From assembly GCA_016839405.1 (NCBI GenBank), contig JAEOUJ010000023.1:1-9065 (forward strand): a DNA stretch of 9,065 nucleotides. Direction: 5' to 3'. The notes beneath the pieces were generated by a model. The model saw nothing but the letters and a program-made list of their open reading frames with translations, searched no databases and was not told the DNA's origin. A program made the position numbers and the translations under genes. The stretch is from Candidatus Gerdarchaeota archaeon (GTDB lineage Archaea; Asgardarchaeota; Heimdallarchaeia; JABLTI01). This document shows, in pieces, positions 1 through 5,904 of this stretch (positions are counted from its first letter, which is position 1; each line of letters starts with the position of its first letter).

Positions 1-1
1 A

Positions 2-256
2 GAAATGCAGCTAAGAGCAATAATTGCCTTTCGTGTTTTAAACAAAAAAGCGAAAAATGCAATTCCACAACTTTACAAAACCATACCTCTAAGTGATAAT
101 AACAGATTTGAATTGCTTCTTACATTGCTTATAATAGAAGGATTATTTGGAAAAGCAGCAATGGAGTTGGAGCGGATGAGAGACTATGATTCACTTGACA
201 TATATCAAGAATGGAAATTTGAGACACAAGTTACTCGACAAAGAAAGCAATCGTAA
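2..256 (+). CDS. C-terminal part of an unrecognised helical, possibly HEAT-like protein (5' partial)
   Basis: The frame is open from the window edge to a TAA at 254-256, so this is probably the 3' end of a longer gene; the ATG at 5 need not be the real start. The visible 84 residues are mostly amphipathic helix. A stretch near the start (RVLNKKAKNAIPQLYKTI) has the 'AIPxL' turn common in HEAT/PBS-lyase-type repeats and is followed by leucine-rich helices, then a charged tail ending RQRKQS. HEAT-like is a weak call from this pattern only; there are no catalytic residues to judge. The gene ends 12 bases from the 3' end of the convergent tRNA-Arg, so the tRNA terminator must overlap its 3' end. 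Confidence 0.4.
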   Translation, partial: EMQLRAIIAFRVLNKKAKNAIPQLYKTIPLSDNNRFELLLTLLIIEGLFGKAAMELERMRDYDSLDIYQEWKFETQVTRQRKQS

Positions 257-268
257 AAGGATTGAAAA

Positions 269-346
269 TGGCGGGCGTGGGCGGATTCGAACCGCCGATC
301 TTCCACTCCGCAGGCGGACGCATTATCCAAGCTCTACTACACGCCC
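269..346 (-). tRNA. tRNA-Arg (anticodon GCG), 3' CCA encoded
   Basis: The minus strand folds into a full cloverleaf. The acceptor stem GGGCGUG (346-340) pairs with CACGCCC (279-273), the discriminator is G at 272 and CCA is encoded at 271-269. The D arm has three pairs (GUA/UGC) with G18G19, A20 and A14 in place. The anticodon stem UCCGC/GUGGA encloses the loop CUGCGGA, giving anticodon GCG for CGC/CGU. The variable loop is AGAUC and the T arm is GGCGG-UUCGAAU-CCGCC. A20 and C35 are known arginine identity positions. No intron is present. GCG is the archaeal solution for this codon box, where bacteria normally use ACG, so it is the best taxonomic marker here. The minus-strand T-runs just beyond the CCA (TTTT at about 265-268 and 255-258) could serve as its terminator. 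Confidence 0.95.
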
Positions 347-373
347 AATTATTAGCAAATCAATTTCTAATGG

Positions 374-381
374 TATTTAAA
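374..381 (-). promoter_or_regulatory. TATA box of the tRNA-Arg gene
   Basis: The minus strand reads TTTAAATA, a near-consensus archaeal TATA box. Its centre is about 31 bp before tRNA base 1, which would put the transcription start a few bases upstream and leave a short 5' leader for RNase P. The remainder of the 347-536 gap is plain AT-rich DNA apart from the divergent promoter at 510-519. Confidence 0.6.
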
Positions 382-509
382 AATATGTGTTTTTATTAAT
401 AAATGAATTCTATTTTATTTTCACTAGTTAATCATCAATAAAGTAAATTTGTTTTTTCATTTTTTTTACAAATTAATCTAAATTTTTCCACGAAATTTGA
501 TAGACAAAA

Positions 510-519
510 TATTTAAATA
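510..519 (+). promoter_or_regulatory. TATA box for the permuted binding-protein lobe gene
   Basis: TATTTAAATA is a strong TATA-like element centred about 22 bp before the ATG at 537, so transcription would begin at or very near that ATG. This supports a leaderless mRNA and argues against the TTG at 522 as the start. Confidence 0.5.
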
Positions 520-536
520 ATTTGTCGAGAAGATTT

Positions 537-1337
537 ATGTCCCGAGACAAAAAATTCTCTGGGAGGATGAGAAAAATTAGATTCAAACATTTAAAAATAA
601 TCGTACCAATTTTACTGCTTTGCTTACCCCTAGCTACAATGTTTGTAAAAACCACCAAAAGTGACTCTGATGTAGTTACAATGATTATCTGGTTAGAAAC
701 ACCAGAAAAACAAGCAATCGTAGATGAAATTATCACTTCTATTGAAGATTTGGGTTTATCGGTAAATGCTATCTATTTAGCTACACTTGATGAATGGCGA
801 TTCTATCCAGGAGATTATGATCTATCTTATGGAGGAATAATGTCTTTACCTGAAGAAGGAGACATTTTCATGTTTGCTTTTGTAAACGTATTGCTAAACT
901 ATTATGCATTGAAACATACAGATACTAAAATCTTCAAATGCGTAGATAAACTCTGGGCAATGTATTGGGAGGCAGTGGAAAATCCCGATATCGTTGATGA
1001 AGAATTTCTAGATGATATGGTTAACACATTCCAAGATATCGAAGAGCGTCTTTGGGAAAAACAATACTATTCAGTATTTAATCAATGGTGGGAACCTTGG
1101 ACTTGGGAATGGGGTGTTCCATCCATGAGAACTGAGGCAATTGTGTATAACTGTCTTCCAGGACACATTTTCGCAGACAAAGATTTGAGATTAGCATTAA
1201 ATGAGGAAATTGATCGCGATGTTTTTCTAGATTATCACTCAGTCTACAATCCATATGAAACTACTTTAGTTTACCATCTCTTTCAATGGTTGCCATTTCA
1301 TGATGCTTCTCTACCAAATTGTTATCCCATAGATTGA
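537..1337 (+). CDS. Membrane-anchored, circularly permuted lobe of a family 5 solute-binding protein
   Basis: The 266-residue product has a basic N-terminus, then a hydrophobic signal/anchor at residues 21-37; the rest should be extracytoplasmic. Three stretches resemble the second lobe of OppA/DppA-type peptide-binding proteins. Residues 46-101 (TPEKQAIVDEIITSIEDLGL, then PGDYDLSYGG) match the 'a..iq..l..iGi.v...yDl..gg' part. Residues 134-185 match the 'D.l...a....d....r...y...q..l.e' part. Residues 203-266 (VYN, DLRLALNEEIDRD, LPNCYPID) match the 'fN...vR.Al..AiDR' to 'yp.D' part. In ordinary proteins the third block comes first, so the order is permuted and lobe 1 is absent. An oligopeptide-binding function is not assured, since the cleft needs both lobes. 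No transporter genes are adjacent. ATG 537 is preferred; TTG at 522 would add five residues. Confidence 0.65.
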   Translation: MSRDKKFSGRMRKIRFKHLKIIVPILLLCLPLATMFVKTTKSDSDVVTMIIWLETPEKQAIVDEIITSIEDLGLSVNAIYLATLDEWRFYPGDYDLSYGGIMSLPEEGDIFMFAFVNVLLNYYALKHTDTKIFKCVDKLWAMYWEAVENPDIVDEEFLDDMVNTFQDIEERLWEKQYYSVFNQWWEPWTWEWGVPSMRTEAIVYNCLPGHIFADKDLRLALNEEIDRDVFLDYHSVYNPYETTLVYHLFQWLPFHDASLPNCYPID

Positions 1338-1360
1338 AAACACTATTGATTGGTTCATTT

Positions 1361-1397
1361 GTGACCGGTTCTTCACCGGATCACCACTCTTTTTTTT
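1361..1397 (+). terminator. Hairpin plus T8 terminator after the permuted lobe gene
   Basis: GTGACCGGT (1361-1369) pairs with ACCGGATCAC (1375-1384) around a TCTTC loop, with one bulged A. Five bases later comes a run of eight T (1390-1397), and further T6 runs follow at about 1415 and 1427. It begins 24 bp after the stop codon. On the minus strand the hairpin is not followed by T, so it acts on the + gene. Archaeal termination needs mainly the T-runs, so the GC-rich hairpin is unusual in this AT-rich region. Confidence 0.65.
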
Positions 1398-1449
1398 AAT
1401 CGAAAAATAAAGTTGTTTTTTATTGGATTTTTTATTTATTTATCTAAGC

Positions 1450-2058
1450 TTACTTTATTTTCACTGATAGGTCATCTAAGTAGTGGGTAATCTCAGTTTC
1501 CCAGACAACTGACATACCTACAGCAATCCAAATTATTCCGTCATTTCCAGTTTTAATTGCAAATTTTTTACTATATTCTTTCCATTCTGGAGCTTCTTCT
1601 CCAGTTCCTAAAATTCCATCATTGAAATCTGCTTCTACTTCTGGATTTGTTGTATTGCAATAAGCAACTACTAAAGTAATTGTGTTAAAACTTACGGTTC
1701 CGCAATAGAATTGGAATGATATGCTGACTTGATATTTTTTATTAGCTTGTAATGTATAATTTTTTTCAATCCAAATTACACCATCATCTTGTCTTCCATC
1801 TATGAATAATTTCAATGAATGTGTTCCAGAAAAAGCTCTACTAGCATTCTCAACTCGAGTAATTGACCAATTTACTTCATGTCCAGGATTATTTGGATCC
1901 ATGGGCACATCTCTATCTGTAACCCAACCATTGAATCCTAATTCAAAATCTTGAAATTCACTGATGTTATCTGTTAAAAGATAATAAGCAGCAAAACCTC
2001 CACTTATTCCAATTGCAATTACACCAATTGCAATAGCTCCAATAAATGCTTTTTTCAT
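1450..2058 (-). CDS. Membrane-anchored surface protein with a jelly-roll (carbohydrate-binding-module-like) domain
   Basis: The 202-residue product starts with KK and a glycine/isoleucine-rich hydrophobic segment (about residues 3-28) without a lipobox, so it is probably an N-terminal anchor. The rest is a beta-rich domain opening with DFELGFNGW (37-45), continuing through SGTHSLKLFIDGRQDDGVIW and ending THYLDDLSVKIK. This is the layout of CBM4/9-type or related jelly-roll modules: an 'FE.G..gW' entry strand, 'G..SL.L' and a 'DD' C-terminal strand. Five N-glycosylation sequons (N31, N63, N71, N100, N135) fit an archaeal cell-surface glycoprotein. No catalytic module is present, so sugar or protein binding, or a structural surface role, is inferred. 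The ATG follows a TATA-like TAATATAC at 2091-2084, consistent with a near-leaderless mRNA. The gene is convergent with the permuted lobe gene, and repeated operator-like motifs lie directly upstream. Confidence 0.6.
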   Translation of the reverse strand: MKKAFIGAIAIGVIAIGISGGFAAYYLLTDNISEFQDFELGFNGWVTDRDVPMDPNNPGHEVNWSITRVENASRAFSGTHSLKLFIDGRQDDGVIWIEKNYTLQANKKYQVSISFQFYCGTVSFNTITLVVAYCNTTNPEVEADFNDGILGTGEEAPEWKEYSKKFAIKTGNDGIIWIAVGMSVVWETEITHYLDDLSVKIK

Positions 2059-2070
2059 TTCATTTCTCTC

Positions 2071-2080
2071 ACAGTACTGT
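2071..2080. promoter_or_regulatory. Perfect 10-bp palindrome ACAGTACTGT between TATA box and start
   Basis: ACAGTACTGT is exactly self-complementary. It sits between the probable TATA box (2084-2091, minus strand) and the ATG at 2058 of the jelly-roll gene. A repressor bound here could block transcription initiation. A role as operator is inferred from position only. Confidence 0.35.
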
Positions 2081-2091
2081 ATAGTATATTA

Positions 2092-2171
2092 TTGTTCTAA
2101 GTGGTACTTAATGCTATATTTTAGAACACAAAGTGACTAATTGAGAGAAAATTGTTCTAATTTTAGAACAA
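2092..2171. promoter_or_regulatory. Four-copy TTGTTCTAA / TTAGAACAA half-site cluster (candidate operator)
   Basis: The motif occurs at 2092-2100 (TTGTTCTAA), 2121-2128 (TTAGAACA, inverted), 2152-2160 (TTGTTCTAA) and 2163-2171 (TTAGAACAA, inverted). The last two form a perfect 9-bp inverted repeat with a 2-bp spacer. Centre spacings of about 29, 31 and 11 bp are close to whole helical turns. The first copy abuts the TATA/BRE region of the jelly-roll gene, so a regulator of that gene is the simplest reading. The final inverted repeat begins 6 bases after the stop of the SnoaL-like gene and is followed on the minus strand by TTTT, so it could also be a terminator hairpin. Confidence 0.45.
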
Positions 2172-2177
2172 GATTTA

Positions 2178-2612
2178 CTAATTAATTTTTGAATAATCTA
2201 ATACTCCAGTATGCATAATTAGTTTCCATTCATTATCACATTTTGAGTAAACCTTGCATACTCTTCCCTTCCAATGATTCTCATTTCCTTTATCATCTTT
2301 CCATAGAGTATCAATATCTACTACAGCAAAGGCTCCATCCTCTTCTTTAGATATCTCAATTTTCTTTATTTCTCTATTATTATGAATTAATTTGTGAGTA
2401 TTGAAAAGCTCTTGCCAACCTTTTTTCCACCTATTATAATCAAATCTTCCCCAAGGAATAATCCAATCTATTGGGTCATGTGCTTGATCATCTTTTGGCC
2501 AGGGCCATACCATATCCGGATGAAAAATTGACATTAATAATTCTATATCTTGTGTATCCCAAGCTCTTGTTTCTCGATTTACAATTTCAGTAATTTCTTC
2601 AATTGGATTCAC
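2178..2612 (-). CDS. SnoaL/NTF2-like domain protein
   Basis: The 144-residue product has the compact NTF2-like cone fold pattern. An opening helix (PIEEITEIVNRETRAW, about residues 3-18) is followed by a 'D...L..iFHPDMVW' segment (22-36), a central helix with RWKKGWQELFNTH, then strands including AVVDIDTLWKD and WKGRVCKVYSK, and finally EWKLIMHTGVLDY. Members of this superfamily act as small-molecule isomerases, cyclases or hydrolases, or only bind ligands; the conserved W/H residues line a pocket, but the substrate cannot be told. The start is GTG at 2612, supported by a GAGGG Shine-Dalgarno six bases upstream. The nearest neighbours are a surface protein downstream on the same strand, with candidate regulatory repeats between, and the divergent M19 peptidase, so it is probably transcribed alone. 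Confidence 0.75.
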   Translation of the reverse strand: MNPIEEITEIVNRETRAWDTQDIELLMSIFHPDMVWPWPKDDQAHDPIDWIIPWGRFDYNRWKKGWQELFNTHKLIHNNREIKKIEISKEEDGAFAVVDIDTLWKDDKGNENHWKGRVCKVYSKCDNEWKLIMHTGVLDYSKIN

Positions 2613-2618
2613 ATTTTT

Positions 2619-2623
2619 CCCTC
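2619..2623 (-). promoter_or_regulatory. Shine-Dalgarno that fixes the GTG start of the SnoaL-like gene
   Basis: GAGGG on the minus strand lies six bases before GTG (2612-2610). It supports the GTG and shows that this genome uses Shine-Dalgarno leaders as well as leaderless starts. An upstream TATA-like AAATTAAATAG (minus, about 2655-2665) would give a leader of roughly 20 bases. Confidence 0.5.
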
Positions 2624-2792
2624 AATTTAACTTTAGATATTTTATCTCTTAAACTATTTAATTTTTGATGAGATTTCCTTTGGATTAAAAAGAAATATGA
2701 TATGTATAATTCTTTCTCAAAGTATCCAAAGAGAGACTATATTTTATTTAATACAATTTCAAGAAAATACCATTATTAAAACATAGATAACT

Positions 2793-2814
2793 AACAAAAT
2801 TTTTATATTTTGTT
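2793..2814 (+). promoter_or_regulatory. TATA box embedded in an inverted repeat, promoter of the M19 dipeptidase gene
   Basis: AACAAAAT (2793-2800) and ATTTTGTT (2807-2814) are exact inverted repeats flanking the TATA-like TTTATATTT (2802-2810). The TATA centre is about 30 bp before the ATG at 2836, so the mRNA would be nearly leaderless, and no Shine-Dalgarno is seen. The symmetric arms could form an operator, but in such AT-rich DNA this may be chance. Confidence 0.4.
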
Positions 2815-2835
2815 ATAATCAACTATTCGATTTCT

Positions 2836-3933
2836 ATGAGAGAATCAAACAATTTTGTAAAAAAGGAATTTTTCAAAGCATTTGATTCTCATGCTCATCC
2901 TTTGACATATACAAAACGAGATTATGATTTCTTAGATCTTGGAATAGAAAATCAATATTCTCAAATTGATTATATAAAGATGAAACATGGGGGTGTTGAA
3001 GCGGTAATTTTTGCTTTACCTGTAGTTTTTGATCTAAACACCAGCAACATCCCTGAGATGCTTATCATGGATATTAGATTGGTCAAAGAAAAAATTGGAC
3101 AATATCCTCAACTTGCAGAAATTGTACATTCAATAAATGACTTAGAGAAAGTTACCTCACAAGGGAAACTAGCAATTTTCCTCTCTATTGAATATCCCCA
3201 CTTTGTCGATAACAGTCTTGATTATCTTGAAAAGTATAAAAAACTCGGTATTGTATCAATTGCAATTGGAGATGATACAGTTTGTTGTGAAAATGAAATG
3301 GAAGGATTAAATGAATTTAGCAAAAAATTAATACAAAAAATGAATGCACTAGGTTTAATTATTGACATTTCGCATTCCTCAAATAAAGTACAAATTGAAG
3401 TAATCAAAGAGTCTTTTCATCCTGTTATAGCTTCACATTCAAATGCTAGAGCTTTGTGTGATAATCCTCGAAATATTCCTGATGAAACTTTAAAAATGAT
3501 TGCCGACCAAGGAGGAGTAATTATGGTTACGTTTTTCCCAGGACTTGTTGACAAAGAATTTTTCATCGAGGATATGAAGGCATGGGAGAAATATGGAAAA
3601 AAGGAGATGGAATTAAAAAACAAATACAAAGAGAATTCTTCAAAAATAAATGAAGAATTAGAACAATATTGGGAGGAAATAAAACCCACAAAAACTGTTG
3701 ATTTCGTGAAATTAATTGATCATATAGATTATATTGTAAATCTAGTGGGAATTGACCATGTTGGTATAGGCAGTGATTTCAGTGGAGCGCAGACTCTTCA
3801 TAGGTTGGAGGATGCAACACAGTTTCAAAATATTGCAAAGGAATTATTAAAAAGAGGTTATCAACCCGACCAAATAAGGAAAATATTTAGAGAAAATTTG
3901 ATTAGAGTAATGAATGTTGTTCAAGCTTATTGA
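2836..3933 (+). CDS. Membrane dipeptidase family protein (renal dipeptidase-like, peptidase M19)
   Basis: The 365-residue product has the ordered M19 metal-site motifs of the amidohydrolase-like TIM barrel: DSHAHP (H19, H21), the bridging glutamate in LSIEYPH (E119), DISHSS (H180), ASHSNARAL (H201), PRNIPDE (R212 region) and GIGSDFSG (D314). Such enzymes are binuclear zinc hydrolases that cleave dipeptides, including those with a C-terminal D-residue, and sometimes related amides. The classical first motif is HxD; here it is HxH, as in the wider amidohydrolase superfamily. No signal peptide or membrane segment is visible, so the protein should be cytoplasmic despite the family name. A charged insert of lysine/glutamate-rich helix (about 245-285) lies in the region where M19 proteins vary. 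The length is within the family range. The gene is monocistronic, divergent from the SnoaL-like gene and convergent with cysK. Confidence 0.88.
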   Translation: MRESNNFVKKEFFKAFDSHAHPLTYTKRDYDFLDLGIENQYSQIDYIKMKHGGVEAVIFALPVVFDLNTSNIPEMLIMDIRLVKEKIGQYPQLAEIVHSINDLEKVTSQGKLAIFLSIEYPHFVDNSLDYLEKYKKLGIVSIAIGDDTVCCENEMEGLNEFSKKLIQKMNALGLIIDISHSSNKVQIEVIKESFHPVIASHSNARALCDNPRNIPDETLKMIADQGGVIMVTFFPGLVDKEFFIEDMKAWEKYGKKEMELKNKYKENSSKINEELEQYWEEIKPTKTVDFVKLIDHIDYIVNLVGIDHVGIGSDFSGAQTLHRLEDATQFQNIAKELLKRGYQPDQIRKIFRENLIRVMNVVQAY

Positions 3934-4025
3934 GACATGTTTGGATGAAAAAAGAAGAGAACGAATTATAGTTTATTTACTTACAATTATCCTCATTCCC
4001 ACTTCTATATTCCTTAATGTATTAA

Positions 4026-4955
4026 TTATTGCTCATTTAAATTCCATAATTCGGTTGATAGATATCTTTCCCCTGTATCTGGAATTATTATAACAATATT
4101 CTCTTCCTTTTGTGTTTTCTTAGCATATTTTAATGCTGCTGCTAATGCTGCTCCAGCTGATTTTCCAGCAAATATACCTTCTTCTTTTGCTAGTATTCTA
4201 CTCATATTATATGCTTCATCTTCTACAATTGGTATTATTTCATCATAAATTTCTGTATTTAGAACATCTGGAATAAATCCCGGACCCATCCCTTCAATTT
4301 GATGTTTACCTGGTTTACCTCCAGATAAAACTGGAGAATTTTTTGGCTCTACAGCAATGATGTGAATTTTAGAATTAAATTCTTTTAGTTTTTCTCCCGT
4401 ACCAGTGATTGTTCCTCCAGTACCTACACAAGCAATGAAAACATCTATTTTCCCTTCCATATCTTCCCATATTTCTCGAGCAGTTGTTTGTCTATGTATC
4501 TCTGGATTTGCTGTATTTATAAATTGATTAATTAGAAAAGCATTCTCAGTTTTATTGATATATTCTTTTGCTTGTTCAAGGGCTCCTGACATTCCTTCTT
4601 CTATAGGTGTTAAAACCAATGTTGCTCCAAATGCTTTCATTATTTTACGTCGTTCTTCACTAGCAGATTCAAGCATATAAATTCGCAGATTATAATCCTT
4701 AACTGCACAAACTAATGCTAAACCAATTCCTGTGTTTCCCGATGTTGTTTCAACAATGATGCTATCTTTGTTAATTAATCCCTGTTTTTCAGCTTCTAAA
4801 ATCATATTATAAGCAGGACGATCTTTTATACTTGATCCTGGATTAAAGAATTCTAATTTTGCATAAATTGTTGCTTTTACTTGCTTACTTATTTTAGAAA
4901 GCTTCACTATTGGCGTGTTTCCAATTGTTTCTAAAATGCTATTATAAGAAGTCAT
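4026..4955 (-). CDS. cysK: Cysteine synthase (O-acetylserine sulfhydrylase), PLP-dependent
   Basis: This enzyme makes L-cysteine from O-acetylserine and sulfide. The 309 residues match the normal CysK length and motif order: ETIGNTPIVKL near the N-terminus, NPGSSIKDR with the PLP-binding lysine K44, the substrate-binding TSGNTG loop (71-76), the phosphate-cradling GTGGT loop (178-182), the GKSAGAA segment (264-270) where the serine contacts the PLP ring nitrogen, and PDTGERYLST near the C-terminus. The usual 'GISSGA' is changed to GKSAGA but keeps the key serine S266. ATG 4955 follows AAGGA by eight bases. It starts four bases after the cysE stop, so the two are co-transcribed and probably translationally linked. 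A cystathionine beta-synthase-type or O-phosphoserine activity is possible in this fold, but the adjacent cysE argues for O-acetylserine. Confidence 0.93.
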   Translation of the reverse strand: MTSYNSILETIGNTPIVKLSKISKQVKATIYAKLEFFNPGSSIKDRPAYNMILEAEKQGLINKDSIIVETTSGNTGIGLALVCAVKDYNLRIYMLESASEERRKIMKAFGATLVLTPIEEGMSGALEQAKEYINKTENAFLINQFINTANPEIHRQTTAREIWEDMEGKIDVFIACVGTGGTITGTGEKLKEFNSKIHIIAVEPKNSPVLSGGKPGKHQIEGMGPGFIPDVLNTEIYDEIIPIVEDEAYNMSRILAKEEGIFAGKSAGAALAAALKYAKKTQKEENIVIIIPDTGERYLSTELWNLNEQ

Positions 4956-4959
4956 TCAT

Positions 4960-5766
4960 TTAATCCTTCTTTTTTTCTTTAGCTAATTTTTCTTCTAACA
5001 GCTCAATTCGTTCTTCCATGCTCTCAAGATACTTCTTGATTGGATCAGGTAGTTGTCCATGTGTTAGATCGACTTTTTCTGGTATTTCACCTGCTTCTCT
5101 TTGGACCACTCTTCCTGGAACACCTACTACAACTGAATTTGGTGGCACATCTTTGATAACAACACTATTTGCACCAATTTTTGAATTTTCACCTATTGTG
5201 ATAGGACCTAATACTTTTGCTCCAGCACCAATAACAACATTATCACCGACTGTTGGGTGCCGTTTCTTTTTCTCCAAGCTTACCCCTCCAAGGGTTACAC
5301 CTTGATAAATTGTAACGTTATCACCTATTTCAGTAGTTTCACCAATAACTGTTCCCTTACCGTGATCAATGAAAAAATCTGATCCAATTTCTGCTCCTGG
5401 ATGAATATCTATTCCTGTTAATTGAGCTGCTATATTAGATAAATATCGAGGAACAAATGGTAAACCTAATTTCCAAAGAAAATGAGCAACTCGATATACT
5501 AGCACTGCTTGAATACCAGGATAAGAAGTTAAAACTGTTACAATACTATCAGCAGCAGGGTCTTTTCTGAATGCAGTTGTAACATCAGAAGCAAAATTAT
5601 CAAATATCCTTTCTATATCTTCAATAATTGATTCTTTTTTATAGTCTGATATCTGGAAACCCATTTTCATTAAACAATCAGCACAAATATTCACAACATT
5701 TTCTTTATCATCAAGAGAATTTTTACATTCAAGACATTTAGTTAATTCAGTTAATTTTGTAGTAAT
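4960..5766 (-). CDS. cysE: Serine O-acetyltransferase with an N-terminal CxxC-X13-CxxC zinc-ribbon-like extension
   Basis: CysE acetylates serine with acetyl-CoA for the downstream CysK. From ATT 5766 the protein has 268 residues. Residues 11-31 hold CLEC and CADC separated by 13 residues, a likely zinc ribbon. A helical N-terminal region follows, then a left-handed beta-helix of hexapeptide repeats (about 120-220) with [11 protein letters not shown] (catalytic Asp134/His135), VTLGG and KRHPTVG (His170), and finally a charged coiled-coil tail (about 241-267). The first conventional start, GTG 5694, would leave 244 residues, lacks a Shine-Dalgarno and would cut the four-cysteine motif in half. 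ATT 5766 lies seven bases after GAGGG, and the frame is open back to TAA 5790-5788 with no ATG, GTG or TTG before GTG 5694. The acyltransferase call is firm; the start is inferred. It lacks the usual long alpha-helical N-domain of enterobacterial CysE. Confidence 0.9.
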   Translation of the reverse strand: MTTKLTELTKCLECKNSLDDKENVVNICADCLMKMGFQISDYKKESIIEDIERIFDNFASDVTTAFRKDPAADSIVTVLTSYPGIQAVLVYRVAHFLWKLGLPFVPRYLSNIAAQLTGIDIHPGAEIGSDFFIDHGKGTVIGETTEIGDNVTIYQGVTLGGVSLEKKKRHPTVGDNVVIGAGAKVLGPITIGENSKIGANSVVIKDVPPNSVVVGVPGRVVQREAGEIPEKVDLTHGQLPDPIKKYLESMEERIELLEEKLAKEKKKD

Positions 5767-5773
5767 ATTGTAT

Positions 5774-5778
5774 CCCTC
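5774..5778 (-). promoter_or_regulatory. Shine-Dalgarno for the proposed ATT start of cysE
   Basis: GAGGG lies seven bases before ATT (5766-5764) and is the same sequence as precedes the SnoaL-like gene. TATA-like minus-strand sequences (TATAATTT and TTAAAATAAATA, about 5789-5807) lie just upstream and would give a very short leader. Confidence 0.5.
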
Positions 5779-5872
5779 TTGTAGAAATTATTTATTTTAA
5801 AATTATATCTTATTTTCATTAGAAATATAAGAAAGAACTATATTTTATCTCACTTTTGATAACTCTTGAATT

Positions 5873-5890
5873 AGAATTACCAGTAATTCT
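5873..5890. repeat. 8-bp inverted repeat with 2-bp spacer between the dsRBD gene and cysE
   Basis: AGAATTAC and GTAATTCT are exact reverse complements around CA. The element begins 14 bases after the stop of the dsRBD gene and about 70 bp upstream of the probable cysE TATA region. It has no T-run on the minus strand, so it is not a classical terminator; an mRNA 3'-end hairpin or a regulator site is possible. The rest of 5779-5904 is AT-rich with only the cysE promoter visible. Confidence 0.35.
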
Positions 5891-5904
5891 TATTTATTTG
5901 ATAA

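Noticed and set aside
186..380. 64-residue + ORF across the tRNA region
   Set aside because: It is antisense to the tRNA-Arg; its arginine-rich sequence is the well-known false protein made by translating a tRNA complement.
473..736. 87-residue minus ORF overlapping the start of the permuted lobe gene
   Set aside because: It is opposite a better-supported gene with promoter and signal segment, and has no recognisable motif.
537..1337. Ordinary truncated fragment of a peptide-binding protein
   Set aside because: A truncation would keep the normal motif order; here the AiDR-type block comes last, and the gene has its own signal segment, promoter and terminator.
3222..3689. Two minus-strand ORFs of 61 and 90 residues inside the M19 gene
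   Set aside because: They are shadows of a gene whose catalytic motifs are all in the + frame; Phe/Ser-rich composition is typical of antisense frames.
5018..5305. 95-residue + ORF within cysE
   Set aside because: It is the antisense of the hexapeptide-repeat region, and its regularity comes from the repeats.
5767..5904. Riboswitch or attenuator before cysE
   Set aside because: The probable TATA elements leave almost no 5' leader, and no stem-rich conserved structure is seen.
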